From JABMRP01 sp964444795 (GTDB lineage Bacteria > Planctomycetota > Planctomycetia > Pirellulales > Thermoguttaceae): DNA of 8,162 bases. The stretch lies in the NCBI GenBank assembly GCA_964444795.1, contig CAYUIQ010000323.1:1-8162 (forward strand), in the 5' to 3' direction. Shown here piece by piece: positions 1 through 7,090 of this stretch (position 1 is the stretch's first letter; each line of letters starts with the position of its first letter). The notes beneath the pieces were generated by a model. The model was not told where the DNA came from and searched no databases. It was given only the letters and a program-made list of their open reading frames with translations. Made by a program: the position numbers and the translations under genes.

Positions 1-602
1 ATCTGGTTGGGTAGAAAGTAGCCGCCGGCGGGCGAACCGTTGTGGGTGCCAGCCACGTTGACGTCGAACCCTTGCTTCTCCGGGAAGAACGGTTCGCCGC
101 CGAGGTGCCACTTGCCGATGGCCCCGGTCGTGTACCCCCGCGCGTTGAGCGCCTCGGCGATGGTGACTTCCTCCAGGGCCAGTTGCTTGGCGTGAGGCGC
201 GTCGAGCAAGGGGGCACGCGCCGGACTGCGGCCGTTAAGCCATAAGGTCAGATCGTTACGGGCCGGGTACTTGCCCGAGAGAATGCTCGAACGGGTAGGC
301 GAGCAGACCGAACTCGCCGCATAGGCGTTGGTAAACCGCATCCCGTCGGCGGCGAGCCGGTCGAGATTGGGCGTCTGGTGGTATCGGTTGCCGTAACACC
401 CCAGATCGGCCCAGCCCAGATCGTCGGCCAGGATGAATACGATGTTGGGTGCAACCACGGTATCGTCGCATACTCCGATGCTTTCAGTACCTGGTGACAG
501 GAAACCAGCAAAGATGGCAAGCAGGAGTACGGCAACCCCGCGTAGCAAACGGGCTGGCAAATGAGAGAGGCTACGTTCGACTCTGGCGGGAATCCGCGGC
601 AT
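1..602 (-). CDS. Type I (formylglycine) sulfatase, N-terminal part, runs off left edge
   Basis: Hydrolyses sulfate esters, probably on a sulfated glycan, after export. The frame runs from ATG at 602-600 leftwards without a stop to base 1, giving 200 residues; the family is usually 450-600, so about the first third is visible. AAGGAG lies at 611-616, 8 bases upstream, and fixes the start. Residues 22-36 (GVAVLLLAIFAGFLS) form the hydrophobic core of a signal peptide. Residues 53-61 (NIVFILADD) carry the Asp pair that binds calcium. C100-S-P-T-R104 is the sulfatase signature whose Cys is converted to formylglycine by a separate enzyme, and GKWHLGG (163-169) is the next conserved block. The gene is divergent from the isomerase-like gene at 963, so the two may share control. 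The family call is firm; the substrate (for example carrageenan, fucoidan or glycosaminoglycan) cannot be told. Confidence 0.95.
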   Translation of the reverse strand, partial: MPRIPARVERSLSHLPARLLRGVAVLLLAIFAGFLSPGTESIGVCDDTVVAPNIVFILADDLGWADLGCYGNRYHQTPNLDRLAADGMRFTNAYAASSVCSPTRSSILSGKYPARNDLTLWLNGRSPARAPLLDAPHAKQLALEEVTIAEALNARGYTTGAIGKWHLGGEPFFPEKQGFDVNVAGTHNGSPAGGYFLPNQ

Positions 603-755
603 CTCGATATCTCCTTACGGTTTGGGATTCGCAGTGGTCGGGCACAATCAAGCTCGACCTTCAGCCGTAGTATCGGTGTCCGGCGACGGCGGGTCAACGC
701 ATGGGAAGAAATCGCAAGCAATGTCGGCAGTCGCACGGTTCGGCGTGGCATCGGG

Positions 756-768
756 CTGCTCTGAGCAG
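756..768. promoter_or_regulatory. Perfect 13-base palindrome, possible operator
   Basis: CTGCTC-T-GAGCAG has two 6-base arms around a single central base, the shape of a small dimeric-repressor site. It lies about 155 bases upstream of the sulfatase start and 195 bases upstream of the isomerase-like start. A regulatory role is inference only; a palindrome this short can occur by chance. Confidence 0.25.
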
Positions 769-838
769 GGGTTTGAGTTGTCGCTCGCGTGGCCCCCGGC
801 TAGAATGATCGGCATGGTCAGTCCGGATCGGCTCTCAC

Positions 839-878
839 CGGATCCCGAATGGGGAATCCGAGTTGACCGGACACCGGT
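839..878. promoter_or_regulatory. Two adjacent palindromes upstream of the isomerase-like gene
   Basis: Bases 839-860 form an imperfect palindrome with arms CGGATCCC and GGGAATCCG, giving seven paired positions and one mismatch in the arms. Six bases later 866-878 reads ACCGG-ACA-CCGGT, a perfect palindrome with 5-base arms. They sit 85-124 bases upstream of the plus-strand start, where an activator or repressor could bind. The sequence is GC-rich, so chance symmetry is possible. Confidence 0.25.
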
Positions 879-962
879 TTCACGAACGTCGTCGGCCATG
901 TTTTCAAGATTGAGAATTCTATCGCTTAACTTTCCAGGCAGCAACATAGGGAGAGACGACTC

Positions 963-2411
963 ATGTGTATGCATTGCACTCGGCGGCAGTTCATCGGGAC
1001 AAGTGCGGTAGGCGGCATGGCCCTGGCGGCCGGTCACCTGGCGGCCGAGAGCGACGCGCCGAGCCCCCCGCCCGCGTCCGACGCCAAGGTTCCTATCTGC
1101 GTGGTCATTGCCGGCAAGCCGAGGGGCAACAGTTGGGGCATGTCCGAAGCGGAACTGGCACCCGTGATGAAACGCCTCACCCAGGCCGAGAAAAATCTGG
1201 GCAACGTCCGGTTCGTCGTCGGCCAGGCGACCAACGCCGAACAGATGGCGCCGTTGCTGGCGAAAGCAGGTCCGGATGCCCCCGTGTTGGCAATCAGCGC
1301 CGACATCTTCGGGCTGAGCCGGCTCATGCCTACTGTTTTCGAACAGGGCCGAGCGGCGGCCGTCTTTCATGTCCCCATCATCGGCGGGCACGACTGGTGT
1401 CTGGTGAACCCGTGGCGCGAGGAGGGACACCGAATCACCATGTTGGGCAGCAGCGACTACGACGAATTGGAACGAGCCGCGTCACTGCTGAGGGTTACCC
1501 CCCTGTTGCGAAGGAGCCGCGTGCTCGTCTCTGGGCCGTTCAAGGGCACGCCCGAAGCTTACTCCCCCGAGAAGGTGAAACAGCGGCTGGGGGTGGAGAT
1601 GGTGGCCATCGCCGACGGGCGTTACGATGAAGTGATGGCCAAGGTGGACGACGGCGCTGCCAAAGCCGAGGCCAAGCAATGGCTCGACGAGGCGGAGGGC
1701 ATGGTCGAGCCGAACGAAGAAGACGTCTTCAAGGCCGCGCGGGCCAGTCTGACCTTGGACCGGCTCATCGCCGAGAACCGCATTGACGGGCTATGTGTCG
1801 GAACGTGCATGCGCTGGCTGTCGCGAGGTTTTCCGTGCCTGGGCTTTTCTCGCCTCAACGACCGGGGGATCCCCGCCGCTTGCGACGGAGACATGGATTG
1901 TCTGCTGACCATGCTGATCTTCCAACACGCGTTCGGCCGGGCCGGCTTCCTGGGCAACGCGGGCAGCGTCGACACGGCCAAGAACGCCTTCCATCTCTCC
2001 CACTGCTCGGCCCCGTTAAGAATGGAGGGCCCTGCCGGCCCCAAGGCGCCCTATCTGCTCCGTCGGCACGCCGAGGTCCGTGGCGGCGCGGTTACCGAGG
2101 TCCATTATCGCATCGGGCAAAAGGTCACCTTCACCAAGTTGGTCCACCTCGACACTCTGCTGATGTTCACCGGCAAGATTATCGAGGTCCCCAAGGTCCC
2201 CAAAGGCGAACAACGAGGCTGCCGGACCGAGCTCGTGGCCGAGGTGGACGACGCCAACGGCCTGCTGGAAAACTGGGGCGGCGGGGCGCTCGGTGCCAGC
2301 GCCAAAGACTACTATGCCTCTCTGCACCGTGTCTGCTACTACGGCGACCACACGCGGAGCATCCGCCACTTAGCCCATCTGATGGGTCTGAAGGTTGTGG
2401 AGGAAGGCTGA
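963..2411 (+). CDS. Tat-signal L-fucose/L-arabinose isomerase-like protein
   Basis: 482 residues, resembling the L-fucose/L-arabinose isomerase fold, whose members interconvert aldoses and ketoses with a bound metal. ATG at 963 is preceded by AGGGAGA at 948-954, 8 bases away. Residues 6-24 (TRRQFIG then an alanine/glycine-rich core) are a twin-arginine export signal with R7-R8 and F10. The Rossmann-like first part starts at about residue 40. The most conserved-looking blocks are CDGDMD (307-312), GNAGSVDT (331-338) with HLSHCSAP just after it, and the C-terminal LHRVCYYGDH (454-463), typical of this superfamily. The C-terminal barrel spans roughly 375-480. The GH2 gene follows 131 bases downstream on the same strand, so cotranscription is likely. 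An exported member is odd, because the known enzymes of this fold are cytoplasmic. Activity and substrate are not established. Confidence 0.85.
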   Translation: MCMHCTRRQFIGTSAVGGMALAAGHLAAESDAPSPPPASDAKVPICVVIAGKPRGNSWGMSEAELAPVMKRLTQAEKNLGNVRFVVGQATNAEQMAPLLAKAGPDAPVLAISADIFGLSRLMPTVFEQGRAAAVFHVPIIGGHDWCLVNPWREEGHRITMLGSSDYDELERAASLLRVTPLLRRSRVLVSGPFKGTPEAYSPEKVKQRLGVEMVAIADGRYDEVMAKVDDGAAKAEAKQWLDEAEGMVEPNEEDVFKAARASLTLDRLIAENRIDGLCVGTCMRWLSRGFPCLGFSRLNDRGIPAACDGDMDCLLTMLIFQHAFGRAGFLGNAGSVDTAKNAFHLSHCSAPLRMEGPAGPKAPYLLRRHAEVRGGAVTEVHYRIGQKVTFTKLVHLDTLLMFTGKIIEVPKVPKGEQRGCRTELVAEVDDANGLLENWGGGALGASAKDYYASLHRVCYYGDHTRSIRHLAHLMGLKVVEEG

Positions 2412-2527
2412 CGGGCGGCGTTCTTGCGATTCCCGAAACACGACCCGATTACGACACTCCCGCGGACGGGTGGATAAGTGGTGCCGGAAGCGCGTCGGAA
2501 CTCCACGGCCAGGCACATAACCGTTTG

Positions 2528-2534
2528 AAGGAGG
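2528..2534 (+). promoter_or_regulatory. Ribosome binding site that fixes the GH2 start
   Basis: AAGGAGG lies 8 bases before ATG 2543. It decides the start: the same frame stays open far upstream, to 1793, overlapping the isomerase-like gene in another phase. Only after 2543 does the translation become a signal peptide followed by GH2 domains. Confidence 0.85.
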
Positions 2535-2542
2535 CGACCTCG

Positions 2543-5500
2543 ATGAGAACACTGTTCATCGCTTTGGCTGTTGGCTGCTCGCTCGGCCTGACGGCTCAGG
2601 GGCAAAACCTGAGAGAGCCCACGGACGCGGTTGCCAACGGTCCGGTGACGGCTCGGGTCGTCTCTCTGGACGGCAACGATTGGTTGCTGGCCACCGATGC
2701 GAAGAACGCCGGACGCCCACAGCAGTGGTTCCACACCCCGCGGCCGGGAGCCAAACGGACCAAGGTGCCCTGGATCATTCAGGATGCCTTTCCCGGTTAT
2801 CACGGCGTGGCGTGGTATTGGCACACGTTCGCGGCGCCTGCCAACCCGCATGTCGGCGGTCGCTATCTGCTGCGTTTTTGGGCCGTCGACTATCTGGCCG
2901 ACGTATGGCTCAACGACACACATGTGGGCGGGCATGAGAACGGGGAGACACCGTTTGTTTTGGACGTGACCGATGCGATCAACTCGGGCGGTTCCAACAG
3001 TCTGGCCGTCCGCGTGCTGAATCCGACGCATGAACCCATCGACGGCATCGTTCTGAAGCAGATACCCCATCGCAACAAAGAAATTCCCTACCGGGCGGGT
3101 GCGTCCTACAACCACGGCGGGATCGTCGATTCGGTCGAACTCCTGATCACCCCGGCCGTACGGGTTGAGGATCTGTTCGTTCGCGCCGACGCCGAGACGG
3201 GAGTCCTGCGTATTCGGGCGAACGTTCGCAACGCGGGGGCCGGGACCGTCGACGGGAAGTTCGAATTCGCCGTCGCGCCGGCCGCCAGCGGTGAAACCGT
3301 CGCCATCACGCACTCGCAGCGAAAACTGCCCGTTGGCGATACGCTCATCGAGACGAACATCCAGATCAAGGATCCGCACCTGTGGAACCTGAATGATCCC
3401 TTCCTGTATCGCGTGACAGCTCGCGCGTGGACAGCGCCCCCCCAAAACGACGAATCGGAGGGGAAGAACACGTCTCGACAGGCCGTGGCAATCGGTGGAT
3501 TCGACGAGACCTCCGTCCGTTGTGGGTTCCGCGACTTCCGATTCACCAACGGTTACTTTCGTCTCAACGGCCGGCGGATCTTCCTTAAGTGTTCGCACAC
3601 GGGCAACCACTGCCCGATCGGCCAGCAACTGCCGCATGATCCCGATCTGCTTCGCCGGGACCTGCACAACGTCAAGGTCATGGGTTTCAACGCCATCCGT
3701 TTCATCGCCGGCGTGGCAACGCGGTATCAGTTGGATCTGTGTGACGAGATTGGTTTGCTGGTCTACGAAGAACCTTACGCCAATTGGTGCCTCCAGGACT
3801 CGCCGAAGATGGCTGAGCGATTCGATCGATCCGTCGGCGAGATGATTCTCCGCGACCGCAACCACCCGAGCATCGTGATCTGGGGGCTGCTCAACGAGAC
3901 GCCGGACGGACCCGTTTTCCGCCATGCCGTGGAGACACTCAAGCTCGTGCGCACGCTGGACGACTCGCGCATGGTCATGCTCAACAGCGGTCGCTGGGAC
4001 AAATGGTCAGACGAGCTTGTCGATGGCATCGACATCTGGCGGCTCGCCGACCGCACGGACCCCTGTGTCAATCACAACGGAACCAACAACACCGTCCGCG
4101 GTCTGGGGATCACGTGGGAGCCCGGGCAACTCGGTTTGCATCCCGGCCGCGGGGGTGAGTTGGCGGTCCTCCGCTGGACGGCGCCGGCAAAGGGAACGTT
4201 CGACCTTTCGGCCACATTTAAGAGCATCGCGGTCGCGGCGACCACCGACGTGCATATCCTGCAAAACGGCAAGGCGATATTCGACGGGCTAATCAACGTC
4301 GACGGCAAGGGCCCTGAAGCGTCGTGCGTGAAAAGGCTATCGGTGGAGCCCGGCGACCGGCTTGACTTCGCCGTCGGCTTTGGCAACGGCAGTTACGGCG
4401 CGGACTCGACCGGCTTGGACTTGACCATCAAGTCGGAACAGGGCAAAACATACGACCCGGCTGCGTCTTTTGGCATCACGGCCAATCCCGCCGGAGTGTG
4501 GAGCTACGGGTACTTGCCGTTCGGGCCGGCGTCGAAGTCGCCGGGCGCCTCAAAGTTTGTACCGTTCCCGACTCTCTCGACAGCCGAGAACGCCGGTGGA
4601 ATCGGCAGTTTGAGCAATCCCGGCTCGACGGAGTGGGAGAACGTGCTCGACGATCAACACTGCTATCCCCGCGTGCCGCATACAGCCGCCATTATCCGCT
4701 CTCTGCGGGAATATCGCGGTGGCGACAATCCCGTCGGTCTGCCTGAACACGGTTTTCCGCCGCGACCGCCGGTCGCGCACGCCAAGCCCGTCTTTCTATC
4801 CGAGTACGGCATCGGCAGCGCGGTCGACCTGATTCGTGTGGTTGGTCTCTACGAGCAACTTGGCAAGGCCGAGGCGGAGGATGCCCGGTTCTACCGCAAC
4901 CTGCGGGATCGCTTCCTGGCCGATTGGCAGCGATGGCGGCTGGAGGAGGTGTTCGACCGCCCGCAGGACTTCTTCGAGCAGAGCATCGCCAAGATGGCCG
5001 GGCGGCGTACGCTTGGCCTGGGCGCGCTCCGATCCAACCCACAAGTCGTAGCCCACAGTATTACCGGCACGGTCGATCAGGGGATGACGGGTGAGGGGTT
5101 GTTCACGACGTTCCGAGAACTCAAACCGGGGACCGTCGACGCCGTCTTCGACGGGTGGGCACCGTTGAGATGGTGTCTGTTCGCCGAACCGGGCAACGTC
5201 TATCGAAACACATCCGTCCGGCTCGAAGCCGTGCTGGCAAACGAGGACGTTCTGGCGCCGGGCGAGTATCCCGTTCGTCTGCAGGTGATCGGCCCGAAGA
5301 GAACTCGCGTTCTCGACCGGGCGATCACCGTCGCGATTCCCGAGCAGAAGGGCTCCGGGGAGCCGCCGTTTGCGCTACCCGTTTTCGGCGAGGACGTCGT
5401 GATCGACGGGCCGTCGGGCAAGTATCGCTTCGTTGCGACGTTCGAGAAAGGAGCGGCGGCCGCCGGCGGCGAGGCCGTGTTTTACGTGGCCGATCCGCGG

Positions 5501-6163
5501 GAAATGCCAAGCGTCGACGGCAAGATCGTGATCTGGGGACAGGACGACCAACTGGCCGGGTGGCTTGCGGAACGCGGTATCGCCGTCGTGCCGTTTGACG
5601 CCGATGACCCGGCAGCCGGGAAGGTGATCCTCGTATCCGGCCGCCCGGCCGCTCCCGGCGATGCATCCGCGTTTGCGGAACTGACGCGACGGATCGAACG
5701 AGGCGCCACGGCCGTGTTTCTTTCGCCCGACGTCTTCAAGAAGGGGGATGACGCGGACGGCTGGCTGCCGGTCGGAGATAAATGCTCGCTCGGTGAGCTC
5801 CGTGGATGGCTCTACCTTAAGGATGAATGGGCCAAAGACCGTCCGATCTTCGCCGGCCTGCCCGCCGGCGGGTTAATGGACTACCGTTTCTACCGTGAGA
5901 TAATCCCCGACCGTTTGTGGTTCGACAAGACGCCGCCCGATGAGGCGGTGGCCGGCGCGATCAAGGCGTCCCAGGATTACTCCGCCGGGCTGACGGTCGC
6001 GGTCTACAGGCTGGGTGAAGGACGGGTGATACTCAACACGCTTCGGATTCGCAGCAACCTGGGATCGCATCCGGCCGCGGAACGGCTCTTACTAAACATG
6101 CTTCGCTACGCTGCCGGCGACGTCAAGCAGCCACCCGCGGATGTGCGGAACCACATTCAGTGA
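2543..6163 (+). CDS. Secreted GH2 glycosidase with nested module and C-terminal GATase-like domain
   Basis: 1,206 residues. It probably hydrolyses a terminal beta-glycoside outside the cytoplasm; the exact sugar (galactoside, glucuronide, mannoside) is unclear. Residues 1-20 are a signal peptide (MRTLFIALAVGCSLGLTAQG). The N-terminal sugar-binding jelly roll covers about 35-200, the immunoglobulin-like domain about 203-325, and the TIM barrel starts near 335. RDRNHPSIVIWGLLNE ends at E452, the expected acid/base, preceded by N451 as in clan GH-A. VFLSEYG holds E754, the expected nucleophile. These glutamates are 302 residues apart (76 in E. coli LacZ), because about 198 residues (487-684) are inserted. 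A beta-rich domain (about 873-985) and a class I glutamine-amidotransferase-like domain (about 990-1195) follow. The usual GH2 signature His after the barrel Arg is absent (R386-F-I-A-G-V). The GH2 call is secure from the catalytic motifs; specificity is not. Confidence 0.93.
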   Translation: MRTLFIALAVGCSLGLTAQGQNLREPTDAVANGPVTARVVSLDGNDWLLATDAKNAGRPQQWFHTPRPGAKRTKVPWIIQDAFPGYHGVAWYWHTFAAPANPHVGGRYLLRFWAVDYLADVWLNDTHVGGHENGETPFVLDVTDAINSGGSNSLAVRVLNPTHEPIDGIVLKQIPHRNKEIPYRAGASYNHGGIVDSVELLITPAVRVEDLFVRADAETGVLRIRANVRNAGAGTVDGKFEFAVAPAASGETVAITHSQRKLPVGDTLIETNIQIKDPHLWNLNDPFLYRVTARAWTAPPQNDESEGKNTSRQAVAIGGFDETSVRCGFRDFRFTNGYFRLNGRRIFLKCSHTGNHCPIGQQLPHDPDLLRRDLHNVKVMGFNAIRFIAGVATRYQLDLCDEIGLLVYEEPYANWCLQDSPKMAERFDRSVGEMILRDRNHPSIVIWGLLNETPDGPVFRHAVETLKLVRTLDDSRMVMLNSGRWDKWSDELVDGIDIWRLADRTDPCVNHNGTNNTVRGLGITWEPGQLGLHPGRGGELAVLRWTAPAKGTFDLSATFKSIAVAATTDVHILQNGKAIFDGLINVDGKGPEASCVKRLSVEPGDRLDFAVGFGNGSYGADSTGLDLTIKSEQGKTYDPAASFGITANPAGVWSYGYLPFGPASKSPGASKFVPFPTLSTAENAGGIGSLSNPGSTEWENVLDDQHCYPRVPHTAAIIRSLREYRGGDNPVGLPEHGFPPRPPVAHAKPVFLSEYGIGSAVDLIRVVGLYEQLGKAEAEDARFYRNLRDRFLADWQRWRLEEVFDRPQDFFEQSIAKMAGRRTLGLGALRSNPQVVAHSITGTVDQGMTGEGLFTTFRELKPGTVDAVFDGWAPLRWCLFAEPGNVYRNTSVRLEAVLANEDVLAPGEYPVRLQVIGPKRTRVLDRAITVAIPEQKGSGEPPFALPVFGEDVVIDGPSGKYRFVATFEKGAAAAGGEAVFYVADPREMPSVDGKIVIWGQDDQLAGWLAERGIAVVPFDADDPAAGKVILVSGRPAAPGDASAFAELTRRIERGATAVFLSPDVFKKGDDADGWLPVGDKCSLGELRGWLYLKDEWAKDRPIFAGLPAGGLMDYRFYREIIPDRLWFDKTPPDEAVAGAIKASQDYSAGLTVAVYRLGEGRVILNTLRIRSNLGSHPAAERLLLNMLRYAAGDVKQPPADVRNHIQ
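4001..4594 (+). other. Beta-sandwich module inserted in the GH2 barrel (residues 487-684)
   Basis: This segment lies between LNSGRWD (ends at residue 486) and GIGSLSNPGSTEWE (from about 686), which read as continuous barrel sequence. Landmarks inside it are LRWTAP (543-548), TTDVHILQNG (567-576), DFAVGFGNG (608-616) and GVWSYGY (651-657). I recognise this set from secreted planctomycete proteins as a small beta-sandwich, possibly carbohydrate-binding. The WSYG block usually precedes the RWTAP block; here it follows, as if the module were permuted or built from two half copies. That ordering is from memory and needs alignment. Confidence 0.65.
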
Positions 6164-6226
6164 CCGCAGTGGAATCCGCATGCCTTCAACGCCTTCGCCC
6201 AGATGGAGAGCGATTTCCGGGTTGAC
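6164..6226. other. Convergent gap between GH2 and thuA-like genes
   Basis: Only 63 bases separate the two stop codons. I see no strong hairpin followed by a T-run on either strand, so termination here, if any, is not of the simple intrinsic type. Confidence 0.5.
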
Positions 6227-6955
6227 CTATTTGCTGGCCACCGGATCCAACCCGGCGGTCCAGGCGGTGCCGCGGCGGGTGAGTTCGGCGACGCCGGGCA
6301 TCTCGATCGCCTTGACGTCGTGGCCCAGCGGCGAGTTGAACACCCGGCCCTTGCCGTGGGTGAATACGAAGGCCATCGGGTGATCGCGGCCCGTCTTCTT
6401 TGATCGGGCGGTGGCCAGGACTTCGACCGGCCGATTGCCGACCAGGCAGATGTACAACTCGTCGTCGGCCGCAAAGTCTTTCATTCCCGCGGTGATCGGA
6501 TGCTTATGGTCGGTCAGTTCGACGGTGAAAGGTCCCCGCGCGTCGTGGCCCGTCTTGCGATCCCAGACCTTGCCGATGATCTGGGCGAATTCCGGCCAGT
6601 CCTCGAACGCGCCGCAGGCAAAATGGAATGCGACGATTCCGCCGCCGTCGGTGACAAACTTCGAGAGGTTCGCCCGCAGCTTCTCGGGTTCGTCGGCCGG
6701 TTTGTAGTTTTTGAAGTGCAGGAAGAGCGTGTCGTACTGGTGGATCTTCTCCGAAGCCAACACATTAAAGTCGTAGTCAATGTCGGCTTTCAGTCGGGCG
6801 TCCTCTTCCAGCAGTTTCTTCACCAGTGGCGCGGTCGCCTTCCAGGGGTGCCCCGGATGATCGACACCCGTAACGATTAGTACTCTGGCCGGTTCGGCGC
6901 CAATGGCGGATGTTACAACGACGGTCAGCAGTACGGCGGCAAGCAGATATCGCAT
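6227..6955 (-). CDS. Secreted ThuA-family protein
   Basis: 242 residues of the ThuA (trehalose-utilisation) family, a compact class I glutamine-amidotransferase-like fold common in planctomycete carbohydrate loci; its biochemical activity is poorly defined. ATG at 6955 is chosen because GGAG lies 8 bases upstream (6964-6967) and a signal peptide follows at once (residues 1-20, MRYLLAAVLLTVVVTSAIGA). The frame extends upstream to 7045, but that extra peptide would be read from a GC-rich palindrome. Family blocks are VLIVTGVDHPGHPW (25-38), GGGIVAFHFACGAFEDWPEF (104-123) with C114 near the position of the amidotransferase nucleophile, DHKHPITAGMKDF and GKGRVFNSPLGHD near the end. The stop is TAG at 6229-6227. 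It is downstream of, and codirectional with, the TIM-barrel isomerase gene, but a palindrome pair and a possible promoter separate them. The family call is firm; function is unknown. Confidence 0.92.
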   Translation of the reverse strand: MRYLLAAVLLTVVVTSAIGAEPARVLIVTGVDHPGHPWKATAPLVKKLLEEDARLKADIDYDFNVLASEKIHQYDTLFLHFKNYKPADEPEKLRANLSKFVTDGGGIVAFHFACGAFEDWPEFAQIIGKVWDRKTGHDARGPFTVELTDHKHPITAGMKDFAADDELYICLVGNRPVEVLATARSKKTGRDHPMAFVFTHGKGRVFNSPLGHDVKAIEMPGVAELTRRGTAWTAGLDPVASK

Positions 6956-6985
6956 GGGAGGTTCTCCGAAACAAGAGAGAGCGTC

Positions 6986-7015
6986 ACCACGTCCGGGGGT
7001 TGCATCCCCCGGGTC
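6986..7015 (+). repeat. GC-rich palindromic repeat, copy 1 (REP-like)
   Basis: 30-base element with a stem CCGGGGG (6993-6999) / CCCCCGG (7006-7012) and a six-base loop TTGCAT. It matches the reverse complement of 7091-7120 at 29 of 30 bases. It falls just upstream of the thuA-like gene, ending 30 bases before the start codon, so it would lie in the mRNA leader if transcription starts near 7050. It resembles bacterial repetitive extragenic palindromes; the class is inferred. Confidence 0.75.
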
Positions 7016-7040
7016 GCGAGTGGCGGGAAAAACTGAACAC

Positions 7041-7080
7041 ATCACACTCCGTTACATCATATCACATGGCATCACGTTAC
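7041..7080 (-). promoter_or_regulatory. Possible thuA promoter and phased binding sites
   Basis: On the minus strand the complement of 7056-7064 reads TGATATGAT, an extended -10 element (TG-N-TATGAT), about 100 bases upstream of the thuA-like start. I see no matching -35, which extended -10 promoters tolerate. ATCAC occurs at 7041, 7061 and 7071, spaced by multiples of ten bases and so on one face of the helix, and CGTTAC occurs at 7050 and 7075. A regulator could bind here. This is pattern reading only, and planctomycete promoter rules are not well known. Confidence 0.3.
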
Positions 7081-7090
7081 GCCGCTTCAG

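Larger units (their letters stand above)
603..962. other. Divergent intergenic control region
   Basis: These 360 bases separate the divergent sulfatase and isomerase-like genes and should hold both promoters. I see no convincing coding sequence: the open frames here lack ribosome sites and recognisable protein. Visible structure is a perfect 13-base palindrome at 756-768, an imperfect 22-base one at 839-860 and a perfect 13-base one at 866-878, followed by an AT-richer stretch at 900-935 that is a plausible place for the plus-strand promoter. I could not pick out a -35/-10 pair with confidence on either strand. Confidence 0.6.

Noticed and set aside
248..751. Minus-strand frame of 167 codons overlapping the sulfatase
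   Set aside because: Out-of-phase shadow; the sulfatase frame carries the catalytic motif and a good ribosome site.
622..1011. Plus-strand frame of 129 codons in the divergent region
   Set aside because: Low-complexity Ser/Arg/Gly translation, no ribosome site, and it overlaps the real start at 963.
648..1430. Minus-strand frame of 260 codons across the intergenic region and the isomerase-like gene
   Set aside because: No ribosome site or family resemblance; mostly the complement of the well-supported plus-strand gene.
1793..2542. In-frame 250-residue N-terminal extension of the GH2 gene
   Set aside because: It overlaps the isomerase-like gene in another phase, is rich in Arg/Pro/Gly as GC-rich shadow frames are, and a good ribosome site plus signal peptide sit at 2543.
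2339..3925. Long minus-strand frame (528 codons) opposite the GH2 gene
   Set aside because: Antisense shadow in high-GC DNA; its translation has no recognisable domains, while the plus strand carries clear GH2 sequence.
6164..6226. Bidirectional terminator between the convergent genes
   Set aside because: No stable hairpin with a T-run could be found on either strand.
6956..7045. 30-residue upstream extension of the thuA-like gene
   Set aside because: It would translate the palindromic repeat and push the signal peptide inside the protein; GGAG 8 bases before 6955 supports the shorter form.
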